Of a DNA stretch of 64,000 nucleotides, positions 1-12,491 are shown piece after piece. A program made the translations under genes and the position numbers. Position 1 is the first letter of the stretch, and each line of letters starts with the position of its first letter. The stretch lies in assembly GCA_022829145.1 (NCBI GenBank), contig CM040747.1, positions 32,256,052 to 32,320,051 of the forward strand. The letters are read 5' to 3'. Origin of the DNA: Albula goreensis. Taxonomy: Eukaryota > Chordata > Actinopteri > Albuliformes > Albulidae. The notes beneath the pieces are model-generated. The model worked only from the letters and a program-made list of their open reading frames with translations. It was not told where the DNA came from and searched no databases.

Positions 1-344
1 GCAAGTACATGAGCGCAAATGAGAGCACAAGGCAAGTGCAAGGCTTGTTTGCACATACACAACGCGAGTAATTATGTCTCTGTGGAAACATAAACAACAC
101 TCCTTAAGACTGTAGGCCAAATCAGAGCGTTTATAAAGAAAAGCCATATTGATACTTCTGTTTAAATAACGACAGCATCACAAACCCTGTCACCTCCTAC
201 AATTCCCCTCCCTGCAACGTGTCAAATTGCAGATGGCCCTTGAGCTGCGTTACAGATTTTTGGCTGCTGTATTTCTGGAGTGCAAGGACACAGGAAATCG
301 ACTTTGTGTGGCAAAAAAACATCAGGCAACCTTTTTTGTTTGAT

Positions 345-635
345 CATTTTAAAAAATGAGACACATTTTATTCATCAAGTGTCTTCTGAAAAATCTCCAT
401 GCTTCCTGCCCGTTTCCCTTTGTGATCTCAATGGCTCCCGCGACCCAAAAGTACAACTGTCTGGCAGGAGCTTCTGTCTGGATCTTCATCTCCTCCGCTT
501 TGTGACAGCAGCCCCGCCTCTGCAGGGTGGGTGCAGCCAATTTCGATGTCACTTTGATGGTGCATTCTGCCTATCCATGTCTGTCTGTCAGTTTCGGCGA
601 AGCACCTCTCCCTCCCCTCACCCTCCTCAGGGGGC
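345..635 (-). other. cipc: CIPC 3'UTR with poly(A) signal
   Basis: Following the TGA at 638-636, the minus strand carries an AATAAA signal at 372-367 (TTTATT on the plus strand). Cleavage would then fall near 345-355, giving a short 3'UTR of about 0.28 kb. The short plus-strand ORF here (280-654) has no support. Confidence 0.5.
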
Positions 636-2853
636 TCAGACGAGGTCGTTCTGAGCGTGCTCTTTCCCCTCCTCCATGGCCTCAGGCCCTGCCTCCATCA
701 TGACCTGCTGTAACTTGGTCCAGACCTTGGGGTCTCCGCTCTGCACGGCCTCCAGGAAGAGGCTGGCTTGGGCCTGCAGCCGCTCCAGCTGGCCCTGGCT
801 GTTCCGGTTCTGTCGGATCAGCTCCTCAGTGCGCAGCGTTATGTCCAGCAGGCCCGACTGGCTCAGGATGTTGTACGTGTTGCAGAAACGTTTCCGCTTG
901 CTGTCGCAGTCCTCCATTATGCCGTCGGCCTGAACATCATTGGCTGTAATCAGCTCCATTCCAGCCTGCTCCATGGGTTGCATGCAGAAAGCAAGGGCTC
1001 CAGCAGTGGCAGAGGAGTTGCCCTCCTGGCTGTTATTTAGGAGCCCCACCTGCTGGTCCCCCACTGGGGTGCTGTTACCAGCAGCCTCGGACTCTGGGGG
1101 TGGAGGGCAGTGCTTTGGGGAAGCAGCCTGGAGGCAGGGAGCTGTGGGGAGGGCAGGAGAGGTCGGGAAATTAACATCAGCCAAGCAGCTCTGCTGCCTG
1201 TGCCCATGACGGCGCCCCCGGTGGCCGGAGGCCGTACTACTCTGTTCAGAACAACCAGAGCTACTCTGCTCTGAGGAACTGTCCCCTGGGTAGGGGGCAA
1301 TCTTGGGGTAGGACTTGAGAATGGGTAAGTACTTCTTAGAGCGCCGGCGCTTCGTGGGCACACTCCTCTGCAAGGGGGCGGAGTCAGCAGACACCATGGG
1401 CTGGAGGAAGACCACCTGAGGCTGTGGAAGCACCTCAAAGCCCCAGGGCTTCGGTGAAGGAGGAGTTTCAGTCGGCTGCAAAGTCATCAAGGTATGCTAA
1501 TGTTATACACCGGATGATATAACTGCATAACAACAAAATTCAGTTCACAGAATGCATGGCCAATCGTCATTAGCTTTGCTTGCAAATTTGCATAGGTTAA
1601 AATTTAAATTTATAATACAACGCTAGTGAGAAAAGTAAAGCTAAAGGGCACATCAGAACTCCAAAATAAATTTAATCTGGATCTAAGATAAACTGAGAGC
1701 TTGTGGAATGGGGGAGAAGTATAGACTATGGACTACTCTAGAAGTATAGACAACCATATAGTCTATTTGCATTGCTATGTATACATCTCTTGCGTGATTT
1801 AAAGTCAAATATACCAAATGTAAGTAAATGCATTTACAATACACAAGAGTGTATGTACATCCACCAGTCTCGTAAAAGACCATAAACTCTAACACCGACA
1901 CCTGTAAATACTCCAATTTTTGCAGAGATGTGCTCCACACTTCTCTTCAACAGACCGTGAAAACAGCTTGCGGCAGCATGTACCTGCTTCAGGAGGATGT
2001 TGTTCATGAAGACCACGGGGGACAGGCCGGAATAGGGCGCCCCCATCACTGCCACCTGGGAGGCCTGGGCTCCAGGCTGCGCGCCCAGCGCAGCCTCACC
2101 CAAGCCAGTCTGCTCCAGAACAGTGTGGTGCTCTGAGCCGCCATCTGTGGATATGCCCTCTGCGTCAGCATAACAGTGCAAAAAAATAAAGGTACCCATT
2201 TTTCTTGCCCATTTGATTTCAGTGTGCTCGGTTTGCTCCTTGACTCCCTTATGAGAGTGAGCACTTAGTTTAATGGGAGGGGACTAGCCATTTACTATCT
2301 TAATGCAACTATGTGCAGGTTTACTTTTTTTTTTGTTTTTTTACTTTGCTCAGCTAATCTGCACTACAAGTGAAACAGACACTCTGTAGACTGAATATGA
2401 ATTTTGCTTTGTTGTTCTAAAAAAGGAAATGGAAAAAATAGTCTATGATCAAGGGGAGTCGATCAGCAATGATCAAAGCGGTCTGGAAGCATGCATAAAT
2501 GTGGAGAAAACAGACAGGCCAAGCTGCAGTTTGAGCATTGCTGAAGGAATTGTGTTTGTGGCTAGAGGTTTAAATACAAGGTGTGATACTACCATAGTGC
2601 CTCTTAGGCAAGGTACTAAACTAGAACAGATTTGTGATGCGCTCATAGTACACCATAGTACATATCTCAACGAATAGGAAAGTATCATTGACTCCAGTTC
2701 AGGGAATCTCCTAAAGAAACAGTAGCGAGGTGATGGCAGACCTGAAAATCCCGAGTCCCTCTCGGACTCTGGTCTGGACCCCTCCATCCTCATGCGGCCA
2801 ATGGCGTCGGACAGCAGCTTCTGGTGGCTGTGGGTTCGAGCCCTGTCTCTCAT
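636..2853 (-). CDS. cipc: CIPC, CLOCK-interacting pacemaker (3 coding exons)
   Basis: CIPC is a vertebrate nuclear protein that binds CLOCK and represses CLOCK-BMAL1 transcription. Coding exons on the minus strand are 2853-2742, 2144-1984 and 1475-636, with phases that join exactly (112, 161 and 840 nt) to give 370 residues; human CIPC has 399. The first junction recreates the conserved DSGFSDGGSE (human DSGFSDGSSE). Exon 2 ends with LSPVVFMNNILLKQ, and the last exon opens toward the FEVLPQPQ and KKYLPILKSYPKIAP blocks. The C-terminal block holds SGLLDITLRTEELIRQN followed by a leucine-rich helix, the region equivalent to the CLOCK-binding part of the mammalian protein. I chose the ATG at 2853 because a CTGCAG acceptor ends at 2859; an open frame continues upstream to 2973 but looks intronic. 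The first donor is GTCTGC, a weak GT site. Identity is recalled, not searched; exon joins are direct from sequence. Confidence 0.92.
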
Positions 2854-4104
2854 CGTCACTGCAGCTGTGCTGGCGGGGGGTGTCTCTTCTCTCAAGCGAA
2901 GGGTGTCTCCTGCTTCAGGGGAGCATCTAGGAACAGTGGAAAAACTTTCAGGGCAGCCCTGTCCCACGAACATATCCGTTCAGACTTCACCTCTCTAATC
3001 AAAAGTGAGGATCTGCTCAAATGGACAACAGTCTGTAATATTTACGATAATAATTCCGACAGTTCTAAGGGTTCCACATCCTTTACTGTCGGTTGTTAAA
3101 GCACTCGATATAATTGAATAATGATGATTATAATCACCATTTATTCAAAACCACTTCGTTGCGCCCTGATTAAAGGTTGGAGGCAGAAGTTAATCTGAGT
3201 ATGTGTACTGTATCACTTGGAACAATACATTCCGACCTTGCATACATCCACTACCATGTTTAAAACAGTACAACAACAATACTGCAGATTTAGCTGCTCG
3301 CTGAAAAATATTAACCCATTTTCCATTTTTTTCTAATTATGCTAAACCGATGAAGCGTTCTTTGTTATAAGATGCACTAAAATCGACCGATTAAAAGCAG
3401 TTCATTATTTGTATTTGTTAAAAGCGTGGGATGAAGTAAGGAGAAAGAAAACCATAAACGTGCAACTACAGTTGTGTTCACAGACAGTTGCACATGCTGT
3501 AGAAAATCGACAACGGATACGATCCTTCCTGGGCGGAATGCCATATTCTCATGTGACCAGTCCCAAGACGTCAGCAAACATACGTTCTTTTGCAGCAGAA
3601 TCAGAAAATGAACAAAACACACGTAACTGGCTTTATAGCCTATTTAAACATGGTAATCTATTATGACCAGCGTCATGTAACACCACGATAAACAACATAC
3701 CTTGCAATACGGCCCTTTCACTCCTTGCTAGCTCCGAATTACATTGCTGACCTTTCAAACCAGCTAGCAAAGTAGCTTCCAAGCAAATTGTGTAATTCCG
3801 TGCGTCGTACTAGGTAGGTAGCTAGCAAACGTTATACATATCGCATTTGTCGTTTTAACAATGTACATAGTGGGTTTCAAAAATCCACGTATAATCCAAC
3901 ATTTAAACAACTACTACGCAGACAGCCAACGAACTATGAATGCCAAACCCTCCAGTTAAGATTCAGTTCTTGCGAGTACACTCTTCTCGGAGCCTGTCAC
4001 GTAGCCAGCCCAACGACCAAACACGGTGCAGAACACGCGACAAGGAGACATGCAGTGTCTACACCCCAGCCTACACAGAAACACATGCAGATTGTGCTTA
4101 TCTA

Positions 4105-4400
4105 CTTACCCGGAGTAAATTTTCAGAGCTATGACACTATTCGGGTAACTCTGTGTTACATCTAGTGCAAAATAGGTCCATTCACGTCCATAAAACTGTG
4201 ATGATCATCAACACTCATCTCTCTACTCCAGTATTCTTTTCATATCTATGATCCTAATACGGAAGATCGGGGCGTGGCTGAGTGGGTATTTTTACAGAAC
4301 GTCACTTTGTTTGACATGGAAAGCCCGCCCACAGGTCACTTTTCCTGGGCTCCTATTGGTGTGTGAGAGCGGTGTAAGACCAAAAACGTGACTGTATGCT
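4105..4400 (-). promoter_or_regulatory. cipc: Likely CIPC promoter and noncoding first exon
   Basis: Read on the minus strand, this stretch has a CCAAT box at 4358-4354, a GC box (GGGCGGGC) at 4330-4323 and a GC-rich GGCCACGCCCC-like block near 4270. A strong donor, GTAAGTAGAT, begins at 4109, so a noncoding exon of roughly 4250-4110 could splice to the acceptor at 2859. An E'-box (CACGTT on the minus strand) sits at 4390-4385 and another at 3462-3457 inside the proposed intron. The start site is inferred; no transcript evidence is visible. Confidence 0.4.
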
Positions 4401-4589
4401 AATTTTATGGTAACCACAGTACGCTATGTTCTCCCACAGCGTGGTGATGTGTAGTGAAAACAATTCTGTTCTAAGCGAGGGAACGCTTTGTTCATGGTGT
4501 TAACTTTATATATTACGTAACTGTTCTCAAACAGTTGCCTAGACCACAGCGATGTGGAATTTACCTATCCACTACCTTATAGTTTTTTT

Positions 4590-5170
4590 TAAGATTGCTT
4601 ACACACTAAAATTAAAAATATCACACAGTTAGTGAAACCTGACACTCAAAGAGCAAAACCTCAGCCCAGATCTACACATTCTCAGCCTCACACTTTTTGC
4701 AAAACACTATACACAGTGTTCTGCAAACCATTAAACAAACTCCTCTACATTAGACATGGAAATCTAACATGATGTCACTTCTTTTAAGGCCATTTTAAGG
4801 CACTGCCTTTCAAAATACCACATCTATGAACCAATTGATCAAACATGGTGTACAGATACTTTTGTGATTAATTGTAAACTCACCAATCATACATGAGCAC
4901 TATGAAAAGGCAAAAGGTGAGTTTACCTGTCTTCAAAAAAATGGACGGCATCGTTGCTGTAAGAGGATGAGGGAGATGAAGGATGAGAGGGGGAGCCTGC
5001 GGAGAAAGAGGAAGAGGTAGAGGAAGACCAGGAGGAGGATGTTGACAAAAAAGATAAGGACCAAAGCAACACTGGCTGACCATGTTGTAAACCATGGGTT
5101 GACATTGTGAGAGGCTGAACAGAGAGTTCAGGCAAACTTCAGCAGCTAAACCGTTGCAACACACCAGAAA
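4590..5170. repeat. Repeat-like segment with a serine-rich exon-like ORF on the minus strand
   Basis: This low-GC segment lies directly against the tandem array. On the minus strand an acceptor-like CTCTGTTCAG ends at about 5115, followed by an open reading segment rich in Ser, Pro and Thr, then a donor-like GAAGACAG|GTAAAC near 4925. The plus strand of the same stretch is purine-rich (GGA and GAAGAGG runs). It may be a degenerate DNA-transposon fragment or a lineage-specific exon. I do not recognise the protein. Confidence 0.3.
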
Positions 5171-5189
5171 AGGTTTTCAGCATTGGTCT

Positions 5190-8100
5190 ACAAGAAAGTA
5201 AATGTTTTGACTCTGAATAATAGTAAATCAGATATATTCATCAAGCGCACAGAATAAAATTGTCCTAAAAGGTTTAAAAGTGTGTAAATGAAGGCAAAAC
5301 TCTCACCTCCAAAAAGTGGATAAATGGGTTGACAAAAATAATTGAGTTTTTCATTGTAAATGACAATAAATCACCTGTATTCATGAGGCGCACAACAAAA
5401 CGTTGTCAGAAATGGTGTAAAAGTAAATAAAAAAGATGTTTTTTTTTCGGAAAATGTAGAAAAGACCTAAGACGACAGTCTTGCCTCCTACGAGTGGCAT
5501 AAAAATATTTGAGTTTTTGGGAGCAAATCATAGAAAATCAGCTATATTCCTGACGCACGAATCTAAAAGTCGTCAAAAATGATGTAAAAATATATAATAG
5601 CGTGTAAATATTTTACTGAAAGTCGAGAAAAGACATGAGACTGCAGCTTTACCTCCAAAACGTGGAAAAAATAAGCTGGCACAAAAACATTAGTGTTTTT
5701 GGCTCTAAATGAAAGAAAATTAACTAAATTCTTAGCCCACACAACATAAAGTTTTCTGACATGCTTTGAAACTACGGAAATCAAAAAAGATTGTAGCTTG
5801 ACCTCCAAAAAGTGGAAAAATGGGTTTTTGGCTCTAAATGGTAGAAAAAAAAACAATATTCTTCACCCACATGGAAAAAGTTGTCAGAAATGGTGTAAAA
5901 GCTCTAAACGTGAAAATGCGATTTGCATATTTTACAGAAAATCTAGAAAAGACATAAGACTATAGCCTTACCTCCAAAATGTGGAAAAATGGGTAGACAC
6001 AAAATTATTTGAGTTTTTGGATCTAAATGGCAGAAAAGCAACTATATTCTTCACCCACATGACCAAAAGTTGTCAGAAATGGTGTAAAAGTATGTAAATG
6101 CGATATGCACGTTTTACCGAAAATCCAGAAAAGACATAAGACTATAGCCTTACCTCCAAAAAGTGGAAAAATAGGTTGACACAAAAATATTTGAGTTTTT
6201 GACTCTAAATGGTAGAAAATCAAGTATATTCTTCACCCACATGACCAAGAGTTGTCTCATGTGTTTTAAAAATGAGGAAATCAAAAAGATTGTAGCTTGA
6301 CCTCAAAAAGTGGAAAAATGGGTTGACACAAAAATATTTGAGTTTTTGGCTCTAAATGGTAGAAAATCAACTACATTCTTCACCCACATGACCAAAAGTT
6401 GTCAGAAATGGTTTAAAAATGAGGAAATCAAAAAGATTGTAGCTTGCACGTTTGGAAAAATCCAGAAAAGACATAAGACTATAGCCTTACTTCCAAAAAG
6501 TGGAAAAATGGGTTGACACAAAAATATTTGAGTTTTTGGCTCTAAATGGTAGAAAATCAACTACATTCTTCACCCACATGACCAAGAGTTGTCTCATGTG
6601 TTTTAAAAATGAGGAAATCAAAAAAGATTGTAGCTTGACCTCCAAAAAGTGGAAAAATGGGTTGACACAAAAATATTTGAGTTTTTGGCTCAAAATGGTA
6701 GAAAATCAACTACATTCTTCACCCACATGACCAAAAGTTGTCAGAAATGGTGTAAAAGTATGTAAATGCGATATGCACGTTTTACCGAAAATCCAGAAAA
6801 GACATAAGACTATAGCCTTACCTCCAAAAAGTGGAAAAATGGGTTGACACAAAAATATTTGAGTTTTTAGCTCTAAATGGTAGAAAATCAACTATATTCT
6901 TCACCCATATTACCAAGAGTTGTCTCATGTGTTTAAAAATGAGGAAATCAAAAATCCAGAAAAAGACATAAGACTATAATTAGAAAACCTCCAAAAAGTG
7001 GAAAAATGGGTTGACACAAAAATATTTTGAGTTTTTGGCTCTAAATGGTAGAAAATCAACTATATTCTTCACCCACATGACCAAGAGTTGTCTCATGTGT
7101 TTAAAAATGAGGAAATCAAAAAGATTGTAGCTTGACGTTTTACGAAAATCCAGAAAAGACTCCAAAAAGTGGAAAATGGGTTTTCACAAAAATATTTGAG
7201 TTTTTGGCTCGAAATGGTAGAAAATCAACTACATTGTTCACCCACATGACCAAAAGTTGTCAGAAATGGTGTAAAAGTATGTAATTGCGATATGCACGTT
7301 TTACCGAAAATCCAGAAAAGACATAAGACGATAGCCTTACCTCCAAAAAGTGGAAAAATGGGTTGACACAAAAATATTTGAGTTTTTGGCTCTAAATGGT
7401 AGAAAATCAAGTATATTCTTCACCCACATGACCAAGAGTTGTCTCATGTGTTTAAAAATGAGGAAATCAAAAAAGATTGTCTTGACCTCCAAAAAGTGGA
7501 AAAATGGGTTGACACAAAAATATTTGAGATTTTGGCTCAAAATGGTAGAAAAAACTATATTCTTCACCACATGACCAAAAGTTGTGAGAAATGGTGTAAA
7601 AGTATGTAAATGCGATATGCATGTTTTACCGAAAATCCAGAAAAGACATAAGACTATAACCTAACCTCCAAAAGTGGAAAAATGGGTTGACACAAAAATA
7701 TTTGAGTTTTGGCTCTAAATAGTTGAAAATCAACTATATTCTTCACCCACATGACCAAGAGTTGTCTCATGTATTTTAAAAATGAAGAAATCAAAAAAGA
7801 TTGTAGCTTGACCTCCAAAAAGTGGAAAAATGGGTTGACACAAAAATATTTGAGATTTTGGCTCAAAATGGTAGAAAAAAACAATATTCTTCACCCACAT
7901 GACCAAAAGTTGTCAGAAATGGTGTAAAAGTATGTAAATGCGATATGCATGTTTTACCAAAAATCCAGAAAAGACATAAGACGATAGCCTTACCTCCAAA
8001 AAGTGGAAAAATATCTTGACACAAAAATATTTGAGATTGTGGTTCAAAATAGTAGAAAATAAACTATATTCTTCACCCACATGACCGAAAGTTGTCAGAG

Positions 8101-9990
8101 ATGGTGTAAAAGTATGTAAATGCGATACGCATGTTTTACCGAAAATCTAGAAAAGACAGGACACTATAGCCTGACCTCCAAAAAGTGGAAAAATGGGTTG
8201 ACACAAAAATATTTGAGTTTTTGGCTCTAAATGGTAGAAAATCAAGTATATTCTTCACCCACATGACCAAGAGTTGTCTCGTGTGTTTTAAAAATGAGGA
8301 AATCAAAAAGATTGTAGCTTGACCTCAAGAAAGGGGAAAAATGGGTTTTCACAAAAATATTTGAGTTTTTGGATATAAATGGTCAAAAATCAACTATATT
8401 CTTCACCCACATGACAAAAAGTTATTTAATGTGTTTTAAAAATGAGGAAATCAAAAAAGATTGTAGCTTGACCTCCAAAAAGTGGAAAAATAGGTTGACA
8501 CAAAAATATTTGAGTTTTGGGCTCTAAATGGTAGAAAATCAAGTATATTCTTCACCCACATGACCAAAAGTTTTCAGACATGGTGTAAAAGTATGTAAAT
8601 GCGATATGCCTTTTTTTACCGAAAATCCAGAAAAGACATAAGACTTTCGCCTTACCTCCAAAAAGTGGAAAAATGGGTTGACACAAAAATATTTGAGTTT
8701 TTTGCTCTAAATGGTAGAAAATCAATTATATTCTTCACCCACATGACCAAAAGGTGTCTCATGTGTTTTAACAATGAAGAAATCAAAAAAGATTGTAGCT
8801 TGACCTCCAAAAAGTGGAAAAATGGGTAAACACAAAAATATTTGAGATTTTGGCTAAAAATGGTAGAAAAAAACCATATTCTTCACCCATATGACCAAAA
8901 GTTGTGAGAAATGGTGTAAAAGTATGTAAATGCGATATGCATGTTTTACCGAAAATCCAGAAAAGACATAAGACTATAGCCTGACCTCCAAAAACTGGAA
9001 AAATTGGTTGACACAAAAATATTTGATTTTTTGGCTCTACATGGTAGAAAATCAAGTATATCCTTCACCCACATGACCAAGAGTTGTCTCATGTATTTTA
9101 AAAATGAGGAAATCAAAAAAGATTGTAGCTTGACCTCAAAAAAGGGGAAAAATGGGTTGACACAAAAATATTTGAGAGTTTGGCTCAAAATGGTAGAAAA
9201 TAAACTATATTCTTCACCCACATGACCAAAAGTTGTCAGAAATGGTGTAAAAGTATGTAAATGCGATATGCATGTTTTACCGAAAATCCAGAAAAGACAT
9301 AAGACTATAGCCTTACCTCCAAGAAGTGGAAAAATGGGTTGACACAAAAATATTTGAGATTTTGGCCCAAAATGGTTGAAAAAAATCTATATTCTTCACC
9401 GACAGGATCAAAAGTTGTCTAATGTGTTTTAAAAAGGCGGTAGTTAAAATAGATTGTAGCTTGACTTCCAAAAAGTGGAAAAATGGTTAACACAAAAATA
9501 TTTGAGTTTTTGCCTCTAAATGGTAGAAAATCAACTATATTGTTCACTCACATCACCAAAAGTTGTCAGAAATGGTGTAAAAGTATATAAATGTGATATG
9601 CATGTTTTACCGAAAATCCAGAAAAGACATAAGCCTTACCTCCCAAGAAGTGGAAAAATGGGTTGACACAAAAATATTTTAGATTTTGGCTCTAAATGGT
9701 AGAAAATCAATTATATTCTTCACCCACATGACCAAGAGTTGTCTCATGTGTTTTAAAAATGAGGAAATCAAAAAGGATTGTAGCTTGACCTCCAAAAAGT
9801 GGAAAAATGGGTTTTCACAAAAATATTTGAGATTTTGGCTCTAAATGGTAGAAAATCAACTATATTCAGCTATAATCCTCAGGCGCACAACAGAAAATGT
9901 CCTAAATGATTTAAAAGTAAGCAAATGACAAAAGACTAATGACACCTTGAGAAAGTGGAAAATGGCTTTGCACAAATATGTGTTTTGCAT
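5190..9990. repeat. Dimeric AT-rich satellite/minisatellite array, about 28 units
   Basis: Units share a core that starts CCTCCAAAAAGTGGAAAAAT, then GGTTGACACAAAAATATTTG, and runs to TTCACCCACATGACCA. Two unit types follow the core. Type A (about 182 bp) continues through TATGTAAATGCGATATGCA and AGAAAAGACATAAGACTATA. Type B (about 148 bp) continues through AAAATGAGGAAATCAAAA and GATTGTAGCTTGA. Core starts at 6153, 6301, 6490, 6639 and 6821 show B, A, B, A alternation, as do 8472, 8655, 8803, 8985, 9133 and 9315. The result is a 330-bp higher-order dimer with occasional AA (7812-8175) and BB (8175-8472) steps. Units at both edges (about 5190-5650 and 9860-9990) are more diverged and share a GCGCACA variant. 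The many short ORFs here are products of the repeat. Confidence 0.95.
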
Positions 9991-12104
9991 TGTTAAAGCT
10001 GTTTTAATAATGTGGGCTTTTTGACTGCATCTAGCAGCCAGACTGCAGCTTCATACTTTTTGTGTTTTTTTTTTCAAATCACACATCATAACTCCTCCTA
10101 AAATTTCTATCCAGGGCAAGGGGGTTTCATTCCAGCCTCATCACTCACCGTGTTTGCACTGAGTTAGGCCTTCCCCTGATGACATGCAGGTGCATTCAGT
10201 CAGAGCCGTGTCAATGCAGTGCTACATTTTTGCTACATTTCACATGTATTGACTGTTTGCATTCTGTCAGTATTGTAAAAAAACAAAAGTACTCCACATT
10301 ATGATATGCATACATGGGTTACACAGACTCATGTGCATTTCTTGTCTTATATTCCACCACGTTCTTGTCATTCTCTTCTTTGCAACTTGATAAAGCAGGA
10401 TTGAGCAGATAATGCAATCACAATGATTTTAGACATCAAACAGATTAAAAAATTACTGATTGCTTGACCAGAAGGTTTCATTCAAACATTTTTGCTGAAC
10501 ACTAGAGATTGTAAGACTGTTTCCTGATATCTGATCTTGTCTGTCCAAATATTGCATGGTGATCTTCAGCAAGCAGTCAACCCAAAACCGCCTTGCCATT
10601 GTCTTCGGAAATATCGCTCTGTGAGTTTATGGGTGTGTAAAAAGTGTTTGTGCCATCTGTTGGCCATCTTTGTAGTTCCTGCAACTCATGGTGGCTGTTC
10701 AGTGTATTGGTTGGAGAGCTGGGTTTGTAACTCATAGGTTTGTGGGTTCAGTTCCCAGGCAAGACATTGCTGTTGAACCTTTCAGAATGACACATCATTG
10801 AAATGGCTTTCATTAAATATACAGCTGTATCAATGGATATAACGAGTGTAAAAATGCTAAATGTTTTAATTACTCTGGATATGAGTGTCTGCTAAATGTC
10901 TAACAAATGTTATTAAATATCCACTAATAAAATACTTGTGGCATTAAAACTGAGGGGAAAAACAGAGGCATTGGCAACCGTGCTGCATACAAAAATGTTG
11001 AACTGCATGCTTCAGTTATAGAAAATATTCAGCATATTCTGATTGGTTTAAAAACATTTGCTGGTGCTTCTGAGTCATTCAACATACCCTTGACACTATA
11101 GCACGAAAACAACAACCACTTAACACAATCTTTTTCAAAAATTAGTGTCTGAATTTTGAAGACACACTGAATGGGATTACATATTAATTTCTGTGCGTTG
11201 CTATGTTGAATCACACTCACATTTGGTTGATCACTCTGTGGAGAACTTGCTGAAAACCAGTAAAATCATGACATGTAGCAATAACACAAAGCGACCAGTA
11301 GATGGAGACAATCTACTGTGTCTGAATCAGTGAAACTGCACTGTACAACCTATGCGTTTTATTCCTTTATTTATTTTCATTTTTGAATAGGAAACCACAT
11401 CTTGTTGTCACGTCACTGCGATGTGCAGAGACCAATGTTTTTTTGGGGAAAGTGAAAATTTTGTACAGGATTGCTTTTGCAATGGTAACATCTGTTACCA
11501 TTACCATGGAGTAGTGGCACATCTGTTACAAGGCTCCTGGTGAGTAGTCATGGAGTCCGTAAGAAACGGTGATGTGGCCAACCTCTGCCCTGGACAGATG
11601 AACCCAATCATTTAGTTTCTGCAGAAACCTACTCATAGTCATTTAATGATACAAGCTTAAACTACTAACTATGTCTCTGCCTGAACTCATAGCAGATGCT
11701 ATTCTCAGCTCAGCCACTAGGGGGACTAGCTCATTTCTTTGAGCACGTCTAATTTGTACTTCTAACACAACTGTTCACTACTTGAAGACGCCGTTGCGAA
11801 CTCAGGCTCGAACAATCGTTTGTCTTCCTCTCACTTGCAACATAATGTGCCACAAACTGACTACATGCATGCACTAATTTGCATCTTGTTCTTAAATTAT
11901 ATAGGAAAATGTGGTCGTTTTAGACCATTAACAGAAACAGCCTGACCTGTCCATTCAAAGAAAATCTCTTATTGTCATTCAACATCTTCACAGAAAAAAG
12001 TAGTGGTGTCAGTCTCTCACAGTGAATGCCCTCATTGTGTTACACACAAGCACACTTCTTGTTCTGTGTAGCGCAACATATCAGTCCAAGCACAGACAGA
12101 CAGA
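9991..12104. other. Intergenic spacer between the satellite and the PGF 3' end
   Basis: Apart from the SINE at 10690-10915 I see no exon, RNA gene or long open frame here. Base composition returns to ordinary AT-rich intergenic sequence immediately after the array. An ATATAT-rich patch lies just beyond it at 12163-12182. Confidence 0.5.
10690..10915 (+). repeat. tRNA-derived SINE
   Basis: A tRNA-like head (TTGGAGAGCTGGGTTTGTAA) is followed by a B-box-like GGTTCAGTTCC at 10745-10755. The tail reads CTCTGGATATGAGTGTCTGC then TAAATG, close to the common fish SINE tail (CTCTGGATAAGAGCGTCTGC in many families). The copy is diverged. Family assignment is from memory. Confidence 0.65.
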
Positions 12105-12491
12105 AGGCACCCAGTATTTTTTATTTTACAGACTTTGATTGCCTCTGTTCTGGATAATAAATATATATATGTATATATATTTAGTGTGACCTGATCAAAT
12201 GTGATGATAATCCTTCAAAGAACAAAGAAGCCAATGAATATCCTAAAGAAACCCCTGATCTCGTTCTTCCATGTTGATTCGTCTCTGTTTGGAACCATGA
12301 GCACTGTTGGTGCTGGCTGAAACTCTCCTCTATAACACCTTATGAGGTCAGGTGAAATGAGTCTTGTCTCCCACGGTGACCTCTGTCCCATTCCCCCTCC
12401 CCCCACCCCCACCAGCAGTGCTGGTCACCATGGAAACCCTGTCCAATGCCCAGATCCGGCCAGTTCGTCAAGACGGTCCATACTGTCCTCG
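12105..12491 (-). CDS. pgf: Proposed PGF terminal exon and 3'UTR
   Basis: A good acceptor (CACTCTCTGTCCAG) ends at 12492. Joined in the phase left by exon 5, the frame runs 21 codons to a TGA at 12427-12425, giving an acidic tail with no cysteine. The human PlGF-1 C-terminus is different (CGDAVPRR), so this exon rests on splice site, phase and total length only. AATAAA at 12125-12120 would end the transcript. Another last exon could exist in the 12.5-13.9 kb intron. Confidence 0.4.

Noticed and set aside
2473..2973. Full 166-codon ORF as CIPC N-terminus
   Set aside because: Only 2853-2742 matches the family and fits splice phase; the downstream part is intronic, and the upstream part precedes an acceptor at 2859.
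5563..9347. Many 60-130 codon ORFs on both strands
   Set aside because: They repeat with the satellite unit and follow its period; the similar peptides are copies of the repeat, not a gene family.
5190..9990. CRISPR-like array
   Set aside because: Units are 148-182 bp with no short conserved repeat separated by unique spacers, and the DNA is vertebrate.
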